A DNA stretch of 64,000 nucleotides from Shewanella psychrotolerans (GTDB lineage Bacteria > Pseudomonadota > Gammaproteobacteria > Enterobacterales > Shewanellaceae): positions 868,001-932,000 of the forward strand of contig NZ_CP080419.1 of NCBI RefSeq assembly GCF_019457595.1. Reading direction: 5' to 3'. Shown here one piece after another: positions 44,490-55,786 of the stretch (positions are counted from its first letter, which is position 1; the number at the start of each line of letters is the position of its first letter). The notes beneath the pieces are model-generated. The model did not search any database. It had not been told where the DNA came from and worked only from the letters and a program-made list of their open reading frames with translations. A program made the position numbers and the translations under genes.

Positions 44490-44801
44490 ATGTACGCTGT
44501 TTTTCAAAGTGGTGGTAAGCAGCACCGTGTTGCTGAAGGCCATACTGTTCGTCTAGAAAAATTAGAAGTCGCTACAGGCGAAACCATCGAATTCGACCAA
44601 GTTCTTTTGGTTGCTGATGGTGAGACTGTTCATGTTGGTGCACCTTTAGTTGAAGGTGGTAAGGTTGTAGCTGAAGTTGTCAGCCATGGCCGTGGCGAGA
44701 AGGTGACTATTGTTAAGTTCCGTCGTCGTAAGCACCACGACAAAAAGATGGGCCACCGTCAGTGGTTCACCGAAGTTAAAATTACAGCTATCAACGCTTA
44801 A
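44490..44801 (+). CDS. rplU: 50S ribosomal protein L21
   Basis: A 103-aa protein starting [17 protein letters not shown] and ending in KVKITAI-like residues; [16 protein letters not shown] is the conserved basic loop. ATG at 44490 is used (GGAG nearby); earlier in-frame ATG at 44466 would add eight unconserved residues. Operon with rpmA (15-base gap) and then obgE. Confidence 0.98.
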   Translation: MYAVFQSGGKQHRVAEGHTVRLEKLEVATGETIEFDQVLLVADGETVHVGAPLVEGGKVVAEVVSHGRGEKVTIVKFRRRKHHDKKMGHRQWFTEVKITAINA

Positions 44802-44813
44802 TAAGGGGTCTGA

Positions 44814-45071
<258 letters not shown>

Positions 45072-45095
45072 TTCTTAGTTCACCTAAGATAGTTT

Positions 45096-45124
45096 ATAAA
45101 GCCCTGCCTCTGGTAGGGCTTTAT
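45096..45124 (+). terminator. Terminator after rplU-rpmA
   Basis: Stem ATAAAGCCCTGCC / GGTAGGGCTTTAT (one G-U pair) with loop TCT, followed by TGTTT. Transcription of obgE probably also begins downstream of it. Confidence 0.8.
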
Positions 45125-45258
45125 TGTTTATAAAGATTAATATCTGGTGAAATGAGCCGATTATGTTGCTCCAGCACCAGAAAAGCATTGAGTAACCTTG
45201 TTTGTTAGCTCGATACGATAATTGTTTTTTTGGCGGTACGATTAGATAGGCAGTATAA

Positions 45259-46452
<1,194 letters not shown>

Positions 46453-46487
46453 CTATCGCTTGTTAATGTTTTCATTCTGAGAATAAC

Positions 46488-47249
46488 GTGTACGCAGATA
46501 CTCAAAATGATATTACTCGGCAAGTGGTCCGGGTTGCACAACTCCTTCTGGCCTATGGTGCTGAATCTGAACTTGTAGAAGAGATCAGTCAGCGCTTAGG
46601 TCAGGCGTTAGGCCTTGCCAGTGTTGAGATCTCAATCTCTTCCAATTCACTCGTTTTAACCAGCTTAGTGCATGGGCGTTGTATTACGACGACCAGACGG
46701 ATTCGCGAACATGGTATCAATATGAGTGTCGTCTGCGAGCTGCAGCGTATCTGCCTATTGACCGAAAAGGGGATCTACGGCCTCAATGAAGTGCGTAAGC
46801 GTGTTGCCCGCATTCAACCCAAGAGCTATCCCAAACGCTATTTAGTGCCCATGATCGGCCTTTCGTGCGGTAGCTTTTGCCACCTGTTTGGCGGTGATAC
46901 CATGGCTGTATTGATCACGATATTAGCGGCCTCAGCGGGGATGTCGGTTCGCCTCGCTATTGCCAAGCGACATTTCAACCTGCTGTTGAACTTTGCCGTT
47001 ACCGCCTTTGTCACCACTTTGGTGGCGCAACTGGGGTATCACCTGCAAGTGACTGATACCCCCAAGTTACCAATGGCTGCCAGCGTACTGATGCTAGTCC
47101 CAGGCTTCCCTATGATCAACGCTATCTCTGATATGGTGAAGGGGCACCTGAATGTGGGGATCTCACGTTGGGGACATGCCACTCTGTTAACTGTTTCGTC
47201 GGTTATCGGGATCACTATTGCGATGCAGATTGGGGGACTATTCCTATGA
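46488..47249 (+). CDS. yjjP: YjjP-type threonine/serine exporter N-terminal subunit (DUF1212)
   Basis: A 253-aa protein: N-terminal soluble part (~1-110, with LLLAYGAESELVEEISQRLGQALGL) and about five membrane helices from ~118 on. It is the ThrE N-terminal half (DUF1212), fused in Gram-positives and split here; E. coli YjjP/YjjB are linked to succinate export. GTG start at 46488 with a weak ribosome binding site. It overlaps yjjB by ATGA. Coding sequence looks more GC-rich than neighbours. Confidence 0.9.
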   Translation: MYADTQNDITRQVVRVAQLLLAYGAESELVEEISQRLGQALGLASVEISISSNSLVLTSLVHGRCITTTRRIREHGINMSVVCELQRICLLTEKGIYGLNEVRKRVARIQPKSYPKRYLVPMIGLSCGSFCHLFGGDTMAVLITILAASAGMSVRLAIAKRHFNLLLNFAVTAFVTTLVAQLGYHLQVTDTPKLPMAASVLMLVPGFPMINAISDMVKGHLNVGISRWGHATLLTVSSVIGITIAMQIGGLFL

Positions 47250-47716
47250 TGGATCTGTTCATTCAGCTGCTGAATGATGCACTGTTCTCGGCTGTGCCTG
47301 CGGTGGGGTTTGCCATGGTATTCAATGTGCCGAGGCGTTTTTTGCCTTACTGTGCCCTTGGCGGGGCTTTAGGCCATAGCTTACGTACCTTGCTCATGCA
47401 TTTTGGTATGCCGATAGAGTGGGGGACCTTCGCGGCCGCAGCTCTGGTCGGTGTATTAACCATAGGTTTCGCGAAGAGACATCTTGCACCGCCGCTCATG
47501 TATGCGGTTGCGGCAATTATCCCGATGATCCCTGGAACTTATGCCTACAATACGGTTATCGCCTTGGTACAGTTGACCGCTCTGTCTGAGGTCAATCCCG
47601 ATCTAACTGCCGAGGTGGTCAGTAATGGTCTGAAGACCATCTTTATTTTAGGCGCACTGTCAGTGGGATTGGCTATGCCCAGCCTGCTCTATTTTCGTAC
47701 CCGTCCTGTGATCTGA
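47246..47716 (+). CDS. yjjB: YjjB-type exporter C-terminal subunit (DUF3815)
   Basis: A 156-aa membrane protein with four to five helices, ending in the family's PGTYAYNTVIALVQL and LGALSVGLAMPSLLYFRTRPV. Start overlaps the yjjP stop (ATGATG), so translation is coupled. With YjjP it forms the split ThrE-type transporter. A frame starting upstream at 47168 has no support. Confidence 0.9.
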   Translation: MMDLFIQLLNDALFSAVPAVGFAMVFNVPRRFLPYCALGGALGHSLRTLLMHFGMPIEWGTFAAAALVGVLTIGFAKRHLAPPLMYAVAAIIPMIPGTYAYNTVIALVQLTALSEVNPDLTAEVVSNGLKTIFILGALSVGLAMPSLLYFRTRPVI

Positions 47717-47756
47717 TTTTGAATTCAATAAACGGCAAAAGACCGTTGGAGAGCCC

Positions 47757-48239
47757 ATGAAAATTGCAATGATTGCCGCGATGGCGAATAACCGGGTTAT
47801 CGGGAAAGATAATCAGATGCCTTGGCATTTGCCCGAAGATTTACGTCATTTTAAGGCTATGACATTAGGGAAGCCTGTGGTCATGGGGCGAAAGACGTTT
47901 GAATCAATAGGTCGGCCATTACCTGGGCGTCATAATATCGTTATTAGTAGGCAGAAAGATTTATTCATTGAAGGCGTCACTTGTGCGACTTCATTTGAGA
48001 AAGCGGTCGAATTAGCTGGCGAATGTGAAGAGCTAGTTGTTATCGGTGGAGGACAGTTGTATCAAGCGCTATTACCTAAAGCGGATATTCTATACTTGAC
48101 CGAGATCTCCTTAGATGTAGAAGGGGATACTCATTTTCCTCTTTGGGATGATGGGTCTTGGCAAATAGAGGCAAGCGAAAGTCACACAAATGATAAAAGC
48201 TTGCAATATCGCTTTATCACTTTGGTGAAAAAATGTTAA
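47757..48239 (+). CDS. folA: Dihydrofolate reductase
   Basis: A 160-aa chromosomal-type DHFR: KIAMIAAMANNRVIGKDNQMPWHLPEDLRHFK (cited in part) with the active-site Asp/Glu region, GRKTFESIGRPLPGRHNIV and VIGGGQLYQALLPKADILYLTEI. Typical length. The gene runs directly after yjjB (40-base gap). Confidence 0.98.
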   Translation: MKIAMIAAMANNRVIGKDNQMPWHLPEDLRHFKAMTLGKPVVMGRKTFESIGRPLPGRHNIVISRQKDLFIEGVTCATSFEKAVELAGECEELVVIGGGQLYQALLPKADILYLTEISLDVEGDTHFPLWDDGSWQIEASESHTNDKSLQYRFITLVKKC

Positions 48240-48324
48240 ATTAGGGTGTTGTCCTGAGTTGTCTTTAGAATAATAGAGTGATTCTTATTCTATTGAAAAT
48301 AATAAAATATTATAGGAGTACCCG

Positions 48325-48720
48325 ATGCGCTTGTTACCTACAACGATTGCTGTGGTTATTGCAGCCTCTGCTTATACTTATACTGTTCCGGTACATGCTG
48401 ATGCTAATGATCAGCTTGCAGCGAATATTTGCAACTATGTTCATGCAGATGATAAAAACCGTTTACGTAATAAATTAAAAGAAACACGTGTTAAGTTGCG
48501 TACCGTTTATCAAGCACTCACCTGTGAAGGTGATAGTCTTTTACGCTTTGCGATAAAAAGTGGTGCGAATGATGTGGGGTCTTTCGTGGCAAAACGTTTA
48601 TCTACTTCTGATTTAGTTGCTAAAGAGGCTGATGGTAAAACCGTTGTTGAATGGGCCGAAGCTAATGGGCACGGTGGTAGTGAAATCACTGCTGCGATAA
48701 AAGAGCGTATATCGGGGTAA
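48325..48720 (+). CDS. DUF3718 family secreted protein
   Basis: A 131-aa protein with a signal peptide (MRLLPTTIAVVIAASAYTYTVPVHA-DA). The mature part (NICNYVHADDKNRLRNKLKETRVKLRTVYQAL) has two conserved Cys (Cys 36 and Cys 67) and the DUF3718 pattern (CEGDSLLRFAIKSGANDVGSFVAKR). Function unknown. A frame starting at 48278 uses a different start without signal peptide. Confidence 0.85.
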   Translation: MRLLPTTIAVVIAASAYTYTVPVHADANDQLAANICNYVHADDKNRLRNKLKETRVKLRTVYQALTCEGDSLLRFAIKSGANDVGSFVAKRLSTSDLVAKEADGKTVVEWAEANGHGGSEITAAIKERISG

Positions 48721-48752
48721 TTAGATTAGTTTTAAGCTACATTTTACTAAAA

Positions 48753-48780
48753 AAAAACCGGATGTTATATCCGGTTTTTT
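48753..48780 (+). terminator. Terminator of the DUF3718 gene
   Basis: Stem AAAAACCGGAT / ATCCGGTTTTT with loop GTTAT, then T's. Confidence 0.88.
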
Positions 48781-48809
48781 ATGTCTTATATTTGCTGAAT
48801 TCGCCAAAT

Positions 48810-49076
48810 AATACCAATCAGTATAAGAAAGTGATCTACTCAGCGTGTTTTTTGGCAACTAATTCAAGGCGAATGGACGATGGAATGGTCACTCCCTTGT
48901 GAGGCCGTTCAACGCAGAAGTAGGAAGCCAAAAACACGCCTAACAGGCGAGTTTTAGCGCTTTCGATGCTGTGTTAACGAGTTTGACCGTAGAACAACTA
49001 TGCTCTTCACTCGTTGCCTTGCCTCATAAGCGCTAAATTCTCGCTGAGCGATCACATCTTTATACTAATTGGTATA
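48810..49076. mobile_element. MITE, copy B (~267 bp)
   Basis: Inverted relative to copy A at 32475-32742 but with the same interior. Terminal inverted repeats: left ATACCAATCAGTATAAGAAAG...CTACTCAGCG, right CGCTGAGCGATCACATCTTTATACTAATTGGTAT. No coding capacity for a transposase. It fills most of the 385-base gap between the DUF3718 gene and the chemoreceptor gene; the rest holds only the terminator. Confidence 0.85.
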
Positions 49077-49105
49077 AGCCTGAGAATAACAGGCTTATTT
49101 TAAGT

Positions 49106-51130
49106 TTAAACCCTGAACTCACCGACAGAAGCTTGAAGCTCCTCGGCAAGTTGCGCAACTTGATGACTCGATTGCGCTGTCTGGTCTGCACCCGTTGCGG
49201 TTTCTTCAGATATGGCTGCAATATGCTCTAGCTTCTCGGAAACTTGCTGGCTGACTAAGTTCTGCTCTTGGGCTGCATTAGCAATATGAGTACCTGAGTC
49301 ATGGGCATTATGCACTGCCTGGCTGATACTTTCCAAAGCAATATTTGCTTGCTCTGTTTTTTCGACGCAGCTATTAGCTTGATTGCGTCCAAGTTCCATC
49401 ACTGATACCGCTTCTTGAGTGCCTTGTTGCAGCACTTGGATCATCTGCTGGATCTCTTGAGTTGAATCTTGGGTACGAGAAGCTAGGCTACGAACCTCAT
49501 CTGCAACGACGGCAAACCCTCGTCCCTGTTCGCCAGCTCGTGCCGCTTCAATAGCGGCGTTGAGTGCCAGTAGATTAGTCTGCTCTGCGATACCTCGAAT
49601 AACATCCAAAATAGAGCCAATAGAAGCGCTGTCAGAGTGTACCTTGTTGATCACTTGAGATGCTTTTGAGACTTCGTCAGCGAGTGCAAGTATTGTGCGT
49701 TTGTTTTCATCGGCAATGGTACGCATATGCTGAGCTTCATCATCGGCCTGTTTTATTTGAGTCAAAGCTTCGTCGGCGCTGCTTGTGACTTGCATCGCAC
49801 TAGAACTTAGCTCAGTTGTTGCTGCTGCCACTTGGTCAACTTGATTCTTTTGCTCTTGAATACCTGCAGTGGTTTGAGCGGTAATGGCTGAGGTTTCTTC
49901 TGCTGCGGCAGCTAACTGATTAGAACGGTCTAAAATACCCTGTATGAGGGTTCTTAAGCTGTCGACGAGACGATTACAGTTACGTGATAACTCTGCAAAC
50001 TCATCATGACCAGAATCATCTAGCTTATGAGTTAGATTGCCTGAAGCCAAAATGTCGAGCGCGTTATTCACACTGTCTAAAGAGCGCTTGAGTGGACGTA
50101 TCACTGCAATACTGACAATGATTGAGACTATAATGGCGATTAGTACTAATGCCATGGTTTTATAGCTGGCATTATCGATATCCTTTAACGCAGCGTTACT
50201 GACTTTTTGTGAAACAACTTCGATCTGCTTATTAAGGCTATTCATACTTTGGTTTACTGAGCCAACGTTGATTTCAACTTGCTCTAAAAGCCTAGTTGTA
50301 GATGCATCAAGCGAGAGTTGTTTACCTTTGCGAGTCTGGAGTGAATTTGCGCCGTTAAGCATATCGAGGGCTTTTGTTGCTTCTTTAGTTATATCGTCGA
50401 TAACATCTTGGTCTATAACTCCTTCCCAGTGGCGACTTACATATTCCAGCTTGTTCGTTACATCACTGATTACATATTCGAGTTCTTTGGTGATGGTTTC
50501 GAACTTCGATTTCTCTGTAGTTTTTACGAGGTCGTAACTACTAGTGATAAGACTGCTAAAGCTGGTGTCTATGTTGCCTGCTGTTGCAGCGATTTCTCTT
50601 TCTGTTGGGTCTTCGCTGGATTCGTAATCGACCAGGTCGATAAGCAGCGATGCGGTATCATCGACAGCAATTTCGAGATCTTCGAGCTGCTTTAGTAGAC
50701 CTTCTTGAGTTTGCAAAGACTGTTCACGTGCTGACATCATTTTTAAGCTGTTATCTTTAAAGCCCTGATAGTTAGCTTTTAACGAAGTGATTTGGGCATC
50801 CAGCTCTTGTCTATGGCCACTGATGATCGATTGTAAGGTACCTATTTCGTTTAAAAAACTCTGAGAATACTCCTCGAAATTCTGTTCAACTTTAGGCATT
50901 TTTTCTGAACGTGTAGTATGAAACGCGACTAAAAGTTGTTTCTCTTGAAGTGCTAAATTTTGTGTCAGATGATTGCTACTTTCTAACGCTGGTATACTCA
51001 AATCTTGCAACACCAGAGTACTCGATTTGATATTTTCGTTGGTTATTAATGAAGCAACACCTAATGCTATTAGCAATAAAGTTACAACGCTAAACCCACC
51101 GATAACTCTAGTGGCGACATTCAATTTCAT
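49106..51130 (-). CDS. Methyl-accepting chemotaxis protein
   Basis: A 674-aa transducer: TM1 (~10-28), a large helical periplasmic sensor domain (~30-325), TM2 (~328-347), HAMP (~348-400) and a signalling domain with the hairpin tip [37 protein letters not shown] (cited in part). The all-helical sensor of ~290 residues is of the HBM or tandem four-helix-bundle type; ligand unknown. GGAG lies 6 bases before the start. Divergent from no close gene; downstream is the MITE. Confidence 0.93.
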   Translation of the reverse strand: MKLNVATRVIGGFSVVTLLLIALGVASLITNENIKSSTLVLQDLSIPALESSNHLTQNLALQEKQLLVAFHTTRSEKMPKVEQNFEEYSQSFLNEIGTLQSIISGHRQELDAQITSLKANYQGFKDNSLKMMSAREQSLQTQEGLLKQLEDLEIAVDDTASLLIDLVDYESSEDPTEREIAATAGNIDTSFSSLITSSYDLVKTTEKSKFETITKELEYVISDVTNKLEYVSRHWEGVIDQDVIDDITKEATKALDMLNGANSLQTRKGKQLSLDASTTRLLEQVEINVGSVNQSMNSLNKQIEVVSQKVSNAALKDIDNASYKTMALVLIAIIVSIIVSIAVIRPLKRSLDSVNNALDILASGNLTHKLDDSGHDEFAELSRNCNRLVDSLRTLIQGILDRSNQLAAAAEETSAITAQTTAGIQEQKNQVDQVAAATTELSSSAMQVTSSADEALTQIKQADDEAQHMRTIADENKRTILALADEVSKASQVINKVHSDSASIGSILDVIRGIAEQTNLLALNAAIEAARAGEQGRGFAVVADEVRSLASRTQDSTQEIQQMIQVLQQGTQEAVSVMELGRNQANSCVEKTEQANIALESISQAVHNAHDSGTHIANAAQEQNLVSQQVSEKLEHIAAISEETATGADQTAQSSHQVAQLAEELQASVGEFRV

Positions 51131-51234
51131 AGGGTACTCCGCTTTTTGTTGTTATCCCCCTAATTATAAAAATAATATCAGGGGGAGTTCTTGCATGCAT
51201 AGCTAGCTTTATATCGGCCAGAATTGCAATCAGT

Positions 51235-52059
51235 TTAACTCTTTTCTAACTTCTTTTGGGTAATTTTTTGATTAGATTCAAGGTGCCAAAGAGTTAAATG
51301 TTCACCCCAACAGCAACCTGTATCTAAGGCTTGAAGGGATGGATGGTCAACTTTGCCCATTAGTGCTGCCCAATGGCCAAATACTAATGTGTGAGTGTTG
51401 CTCGTCATACTTGGAAATTGAAACCATGGTTTCAAGGTGTTGTCGGGATTGGATTCGGGGGGGAGTTTACAGTCAAAATCTAAGCTCCCATCAGCATTAA
51501 GGTACCGCATTCGAGTGAGTGCATTAATACAGTAGATTAATCGCGCCTTATTTGGCATTGAGTCCGTCCAGCGAGCAATATCATTAGTGTACATATCGGC
51601 GATTAGATAGGTTAAGTAATTTGGGTTTATTAGCGCTTGATGGACTGCATTCGCTTCTGTTATTACCGTATCTATATCCCATTGAGGAGGAATACCTGCA
51701 TGGGTCATCACTATCGCTTTAGAAGGGTGGCATCTTAATAAAGGTTGTAATCTTAACCAATCGACGAGTTCGCCGATATCATCAGCGTTGAGCAATGAAG
51801 TAAGCTGATCACTGGGCTTTGGGCGTTTAAGTTTACCATGCAATGCCATAAGGTGAAGATCGTGATTACCAAGGACAGGCTTGGCTGAACCTTCTAGTGA
51901 TTTAATATATCTGATGGTCTGTAGTGATTTATTACCTCTAGCCACCATATCACCAACAATCCATAACTCATCTTTTGAAGGATTGAAGTCGACTTGACTC
52001 AATATGGCTTGTAACTCATCGTAACAGCCTTGTATGTCACCGATAAAGTATGTTGCCAT
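51235..52059 (-). CDS. apaH: Bis(5'-nucleosyl)-tetraphosphatase, symmetrical
   Basis: A 274-aa calcineurin-like phosphatase hydrolysing Ap4A to two ADP. Metal motifs: YFIGDIQGCYDEL, VGDMVARGNKSL (RGNKS in place of RGPKS), VLGNHDLHLMA, and later MTHAGIPP. Downstream of apaG by 51 bases, in the conserved surA-pdxA-rsmA-apaG-apaH order. Confidence 0.95.
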   Translation of the reverse strand: MATYFIGDIQGCYDELQAILSQVDFNPSKDELWIVGDMVARGNKSLQTIRYIKSLEGSAKPVLGNHDLHLMALHGKLKRPKPSDQLTSLLNADDIGELVDWLRLQPLLRCHPSKAIVMTHAGIPPQWDIDTVITEANAVHQALINPNYLTYLIADMYTNDIARWTDSMPNKARLIYCINALTRMRYLNADGSLDFDCKLPPESNPDNTLKPWFQFPSMTSNTHTLVFGHWAALMGKVDHPSLQALDTGCCWGEHLTLWHLESNQKITQKKLEKS

Positions 52060-52110
52060 TAAATACTCGTTAGTTAGCGATTTAGGAAATGATTAGAGTT
52101 GTCAGACGAG

Positions 52111-52491
52111 CTAATGGATTAATCCTGGCGCTGCCAATCTAAAGGGGGCGATGGGGGCTTTAAATTCAATCCCATCTTCACTTAGCATCACATAGTAGCC
52201 TTGCATCACGGCAAACGGCGTTTCGCAAACGGTGCCGCTCGTATATTGGTATGCAGTATCTGGAGCGATAGTCGGAGTTTCGCCAACGACACCAGCACCT
52301 TGGACTTCGCTGTGATGGCCATTGGCATCGGTGATTGACCACATACGACTCTTTAACGTCACCGCCTTCTCACCAAGGTTGACTATGGTGATGGTATAAC
52401 TAAAAAGGTAACGCTCTTCATCGGGGGATGATTGTTCTTCGATATATTCAGTTTTTACCTCAATTTTAATTGAGGATTCAAGTTTGTTCAT
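52111..52491 (-). CDS. apaG: ApaG
   Basis: A 126-aa all-beta protein: KVEVKTEYIEEQS..., YTITIVNLGEKAVTLKSRMWSITDANG, VQGAGVVGETPTIAPDTAYQYTSGTVCETPFAVMQGYY (cited in part). Fits E. coli ApaG (125). Function unknown. Between rsmA and apaH. Confidence 0.95.
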   Translation of the reverse strand: MNKLESSIKIEVKTEYIEEQSSPDEERYLFSYTITIVNLGEKAVTLKSRMWSITDANGHHSEVQGAGVVGETPTIAPDTAYQYTSGTVCETPFAVMQGYYVMLSEDGIEFKAPIAPFRLAAPGLIH

Positions 52492-52544
52492 TGAAAGTCC
52501 TAAATGTCACAGAGAGGAAGGGGAATCGCTTCCCCTTGATGTTC

Positions 52545-53354
52545 TTAGCCGTTTTTCTTATTAGCGACTAGATTTGCCATCGCAACATATTGTTCAACTG
52601 TTATCTGCTCTGGACGTTTGCTGGCGTCGATACCCAATGATTCAAAATCATCGTCAGAAATAATATGTTTAAGATTATTACGCAGGGTTTTACGACGCAT
52701 ATTAAACGCCGTAGTACAAATATGTCTCAGTAGGTCGACATCTTTACACGGCCATGGTTTATTCTTGTAGGGCACCAATCTGACAACCGCAGAATCCACT
52801 TTAGGTGGTGGTGTAAAGCAACCTGGTGGCACTTCAAGTACAGGCATAATTTGGCAGAAATACTGCGCCATGACGGTTAAACGGCCATAAGCTTTTGTGC
52901 CAGGAGACGCTGATAGTCGAAGTACCACCTCTTTTTGCAGCATGAAATGCATATTTTCAATATGCTGTGCAAACTCAAAAAGGTGAAACATTAGTGGGGT
53001 TGAGATGTTGTAAGGTAAGTTACCGAACACCTTCATCTGCTTGCCTTCTTCGACCAGCTGATTAAAGTCAAATTTAAGCGCATCACCTTGATGGATCTCA
53101 AGCTTATCCTTGAGAAAAGGATGAGTTTTTAGACGTTCAACCAGATCTTTATCTAACTCAACTACCGTGAGCTTATCTATGCTCTCGGCAACAGGCTCAG
53201 TTAATGCAGCAAGGCCTGGGCCAATTTCAACCATAACGTGATCATTGTCGGGTGCTATGGCACCGACAATTCGATTGATCACATTGCTATCGGTCAAAAA
53301 GTTTTGTCCGAAACGCTTTCTTGCCGTGTGGCCTAAATGTACTTTATTACTCAT
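52545..53354 (-). CDS. rsmA: 16S rRNA dimethyladenosine transferase
   Basis: A 269-aa KsgA enzyme that dimethylates A1518 and A1519 of 16S r[32 protein letters not shown] (SAM), [13 protein letters not shown] (catalytic NLPY) and [12 protein letters not shown]. The ATG overlaps the pdxA stop region, indicating coupled translation. Confidence 0.97.
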   Translation of the reverse strand: MSNKVHLGHTARKRFGQNFLTDSNVINRIVGAIAPDNDHVMVEIGPGLAALTEPVAESIDKLTVVELDKDLVERLKTHPFLKDKLEIHQGDALKFDFNQLVEEGKQMKVFGNLPYNISTPLMFHLFEFAQHIENMHFMLQKEVVLRLSASPGTKAYGRLTVMAQYFCQIMPVLEVPPGCFTPPPKVDSAVVRLVPYKNKPWPCKDVDLLRHICTTAFNMRRKTLRNNLKHIISDDDFESLGIDASKRPEQITVEQYVAMANLVANKKNG

Positions 53355-54355
53355 TACTTCTCTTTTTTTGACTCATTTCTGTCGGCCAATTCTATAGCCT
53401 TATTTAGTGCGCAGACGAAGCTTCCTATTTCTGCGTCACCCGTCCCAGCAAGGGCTAATGCCGTTCCGTGATCGACCGAGGTGCGAATATATGGCAGGCC
53501 CAAGGTAATATTAACCGAGCTACCAAATCCGCGTGACTTTAATACAGGAAGACCCTGATCGTGGTACATGGCTAATACGACATCGGCATCTTCAAGGTAC
53601 TTAGGTTGAAACAGAGTATCTGCAGGTAGAGGCCCGACTATACTCATGCCCATCTCGCGCAGTTCATCTAGCGCGGGCATAATAACATCAATCTCTTCTC
53701 TGCCTAAGTGGCCATCTTCACCTGCATGTGGATTCAAACCGCAGACATAAATTTTAGGCTGCGTCAGTCCAAATTTGTTAACCAAGTCTTCATGCAATAT
53801 TTTGATAATTTGGTGCAGACGCTCTCGCGTGATGGCTTTCGATACATAGGCAAGTGGAATATGAGTTGTGACAAGCGCGACCTGTAAACCCGGAGCCGCC
53901 AGTAACATCACCACATCTTGGCAATTAGCTTGATGGGCAAAAAACTCAGTGTGTCCACTAAAAGGGATACCGGCTTGATTAATAATACCTTTGTGCACCG
54001 GACCTGTGACAACGGCATCGAACTCGCCGCTCATGTTTTTTTCGCCTGCGTAGCTCAGCGTGTCAATAACGTAGCTACTATTTTGTTCATCTAGCGTGCC
54101 GCATATCGCTTCCGTTACCAATGGAAACGGGACTATGGTTAATGTACCCGCTTCTTGAGGTTTAGGTGGCTGACTAGGTTGATATGGGCGCAACTGGATT
54201 GGCAGGCCGATTTTTTTAGCCCTAGATTTCAATAGTGCTGGATCGGCACAAACAACAAGCTCAGCGGGCCAAGCACGCTGAGCAAGTTGAATGACTAAGT
54301 CTGGTCCTACACCGGCGGGTTCGCCTGGTGTGATAGCGATACGTTTAGTCGTCAA
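53354..54355 (-). CDS. pdxA: 4-hydroxythreonine-4-phosphate dehydrogenase
   Basis: A 333-aa vitamin B6 pathway enzyme: [49 protein letters not shown] and [11 protein letters not shown] with the metal-binding His residues. The start appears to be TTG at 54355 (no ATG in frame near it), with GAGG about ten bases upstream inside the end of surA. Unusual start, so initiation is probably coupled to surA. Confidence 0.94.
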   Translation of the reverse strand: MTTKRIAITPGEPAGVGPDLVIQLAQRAWPAELVVCADPALLKSRAKKIGLPIQLRPYQPSQPPKPQEAGTLTIVPFPLVTEAICGTLDEQNSSYVIDTLSYAGEKNMSGEFDAVVTGPVHKGIINQAGIPFSGHTEFFAHQANCQDVVMLLAAPGLQVALVTTHIPLAYVSKAITRERLHQIIKILHEDLVNKFGLTQPKIYVCGLNPHAGEDGHLGREEIDVIMPALDELREMGMSIVGPLPADTLFQPKYLEDADVVLAMYHDQGLPVLKSRGFGSSVNITLGLPYIRTSVDHGTALALAGTGDAEIGSFVCALNKAIELADRNESKKEK

Positions 54356-54360
54356 TATAA

Positions 54361-55668
54361 TTAGCCTCGGTTAAAATCGGCATCAAACACTTCGATGTAA
54401 GCTTCGGCTCGCATTTCGTTTAACCAGTTTTGTAACTCTTCATTAAACTTACGACGGAAGATGAGTTGATGTGCGCGATTAGTATTAAACTTATCCGTCG
54501 CATCGGTTTTGCGTTTCTCTTCAAGCTGAACGATGTGCCAACCATGACTCGAACGGAATGGCTCACTTATTTCATTAATATCTAGTGTACCTAAGGTTTG
54601 AGCAAACGCTGGCACATAGACAGATGGATCCGCCCAACCTAGCTCGCCACCTTTTGTAGCAGAACCTGGATCTTCACTATATTGGCGTGCAAGTTCAGCA
54701 AAGTCGGCATCACCAGAACGAAGTTCCTTAACAAACTTATCTAGCATGGCTTTAGCACGCTCTTCAGATAAAATAGGTGAAGGTTTGATGAGGATATGAC
54801 GTGAACGTACTTCATCTATCTCTTTCGTTTGTAAGCCTCGAGCATCTATTACCTTTATGATATGAAAACCTGCACCACTACGAACAGGGCCGATAATATC
54901 GTTGGTCTTGGCACCAGTTAGTAGTTCAGCGAACAAGGTTGGCATTTCATTAATATTCATGTAGTCCCAAATTCCGCCCTCAAGAGCTTTAGGGCCTGAG
55001 GAAGATGCAATAGCCGTTTGCTTAAAGTCAGCATCATCTTGCAAGCGTTTTAACACTGCATTGGCACGCTTGCTTGCATTCTCTAGTTGTTCGCTGTTTG
55101 GGCTACTTGGAACTTCGATTAAGATATGGCCAATTTGGTATTCAACCTGTTGCATACCTTGCTCTTCGATCAATTTTACTAAGCTGTTGATCTCTTGAGG
55201 TGAAACTTGGATACGCCTTTGAACTTGAATACGTTGTATTTCACCTAAAGTGATCTCTTCACGTAATTTTTCGCGATATTGATTCCAGCTTGAGCCTTCG
55301 GTTTCGATTTGTTGACGCATCTTCTCAAGCGTCATTTCCTGCTCTTTAGCGATGTTTTCGATAGTCTGGTCTAATTGTAGATCGCCAATATGTAAACCAA
55401 TACGATCGGCCATTTGCAATTGCAGACGAGTCATTATCAGGCGTTCGATAACTTGAGTACGAAGCGCCTTATCTGAGGGTAACGCTTGGCCTGAAGCTTG
55501 TGCGTTTGCTTTTACTGTCTTTATCATATTAGCGATTTCGCTTTCTAAAACGATACCTTCATTGATCTGCACCGTTACGCGATCTAAAGGTTGTGCAGCA
55601 AGGGCGGCATGGCTCATTATTAATGTCAGAAAAGCAATAATCAGTTGTTTACAGGGTCTCATCCACAA
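54361..55668 (-). CDS. surA: Periplasmic chaperone SurA
   Basis: A 435-aa protein with a signal peptide (ending ALAA-QP), an N-terminal chaperone domain (~27-170) and two parvulin domains (~180-280 and ~290-395; [27 protein letters not shown] with [16 protein letters not shown]). It carries outer-membrane proteins including LptD, whose gene lies directly upstream. Length matches E. coli (428). Confidence 0.97.
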   Translation of the reverse strand: MWMRPCKQLIIAFLTLIMSHAALAAQPLDRVTVQINEGIVLESEIANMIKTVKANAQASGQALPSDKALRTQVIERLIMTRLQLQMADRIGLHIGDLQLDQTIENIAKEQEMTLEKMRQQIETEGSSWNQYREKLREEITLGEIQRIQVQRRIQVSPQEINSLVKLIEEQGMQQVEYQIGHILIEVPSSPNSEQLENASKRANAVLKRLQDDADFKQTAIASSSGPKALEGGIWDYMNINEMPTLFAELLTGAKTNDIIGPVRSGAGFHIIKVIDARGLQTKEIDEVRSRHILIKPSPILSEERAKAMLDKFVKELRSGDADFAELARQYSEDPGSATKGGELGWADPSVYVPAFAQTLGTLDINEISEPFRSSHGWHIVQLEEKRKTDATDKFNTNRAHQLIFRRKFNEELQNWLNEMRAEAYIEVFDADFNRG

Positions 55669-55786
55669 AAATCCTTGGCATATTGAGGTCGTTTGTCACT
55701 TATTGACCGACCACTTAATTCGATTATTCTGATTGGACTACAAGTCCGTATCTAGGTTCAGCAAAATGTTAACTAATTATCAAATG

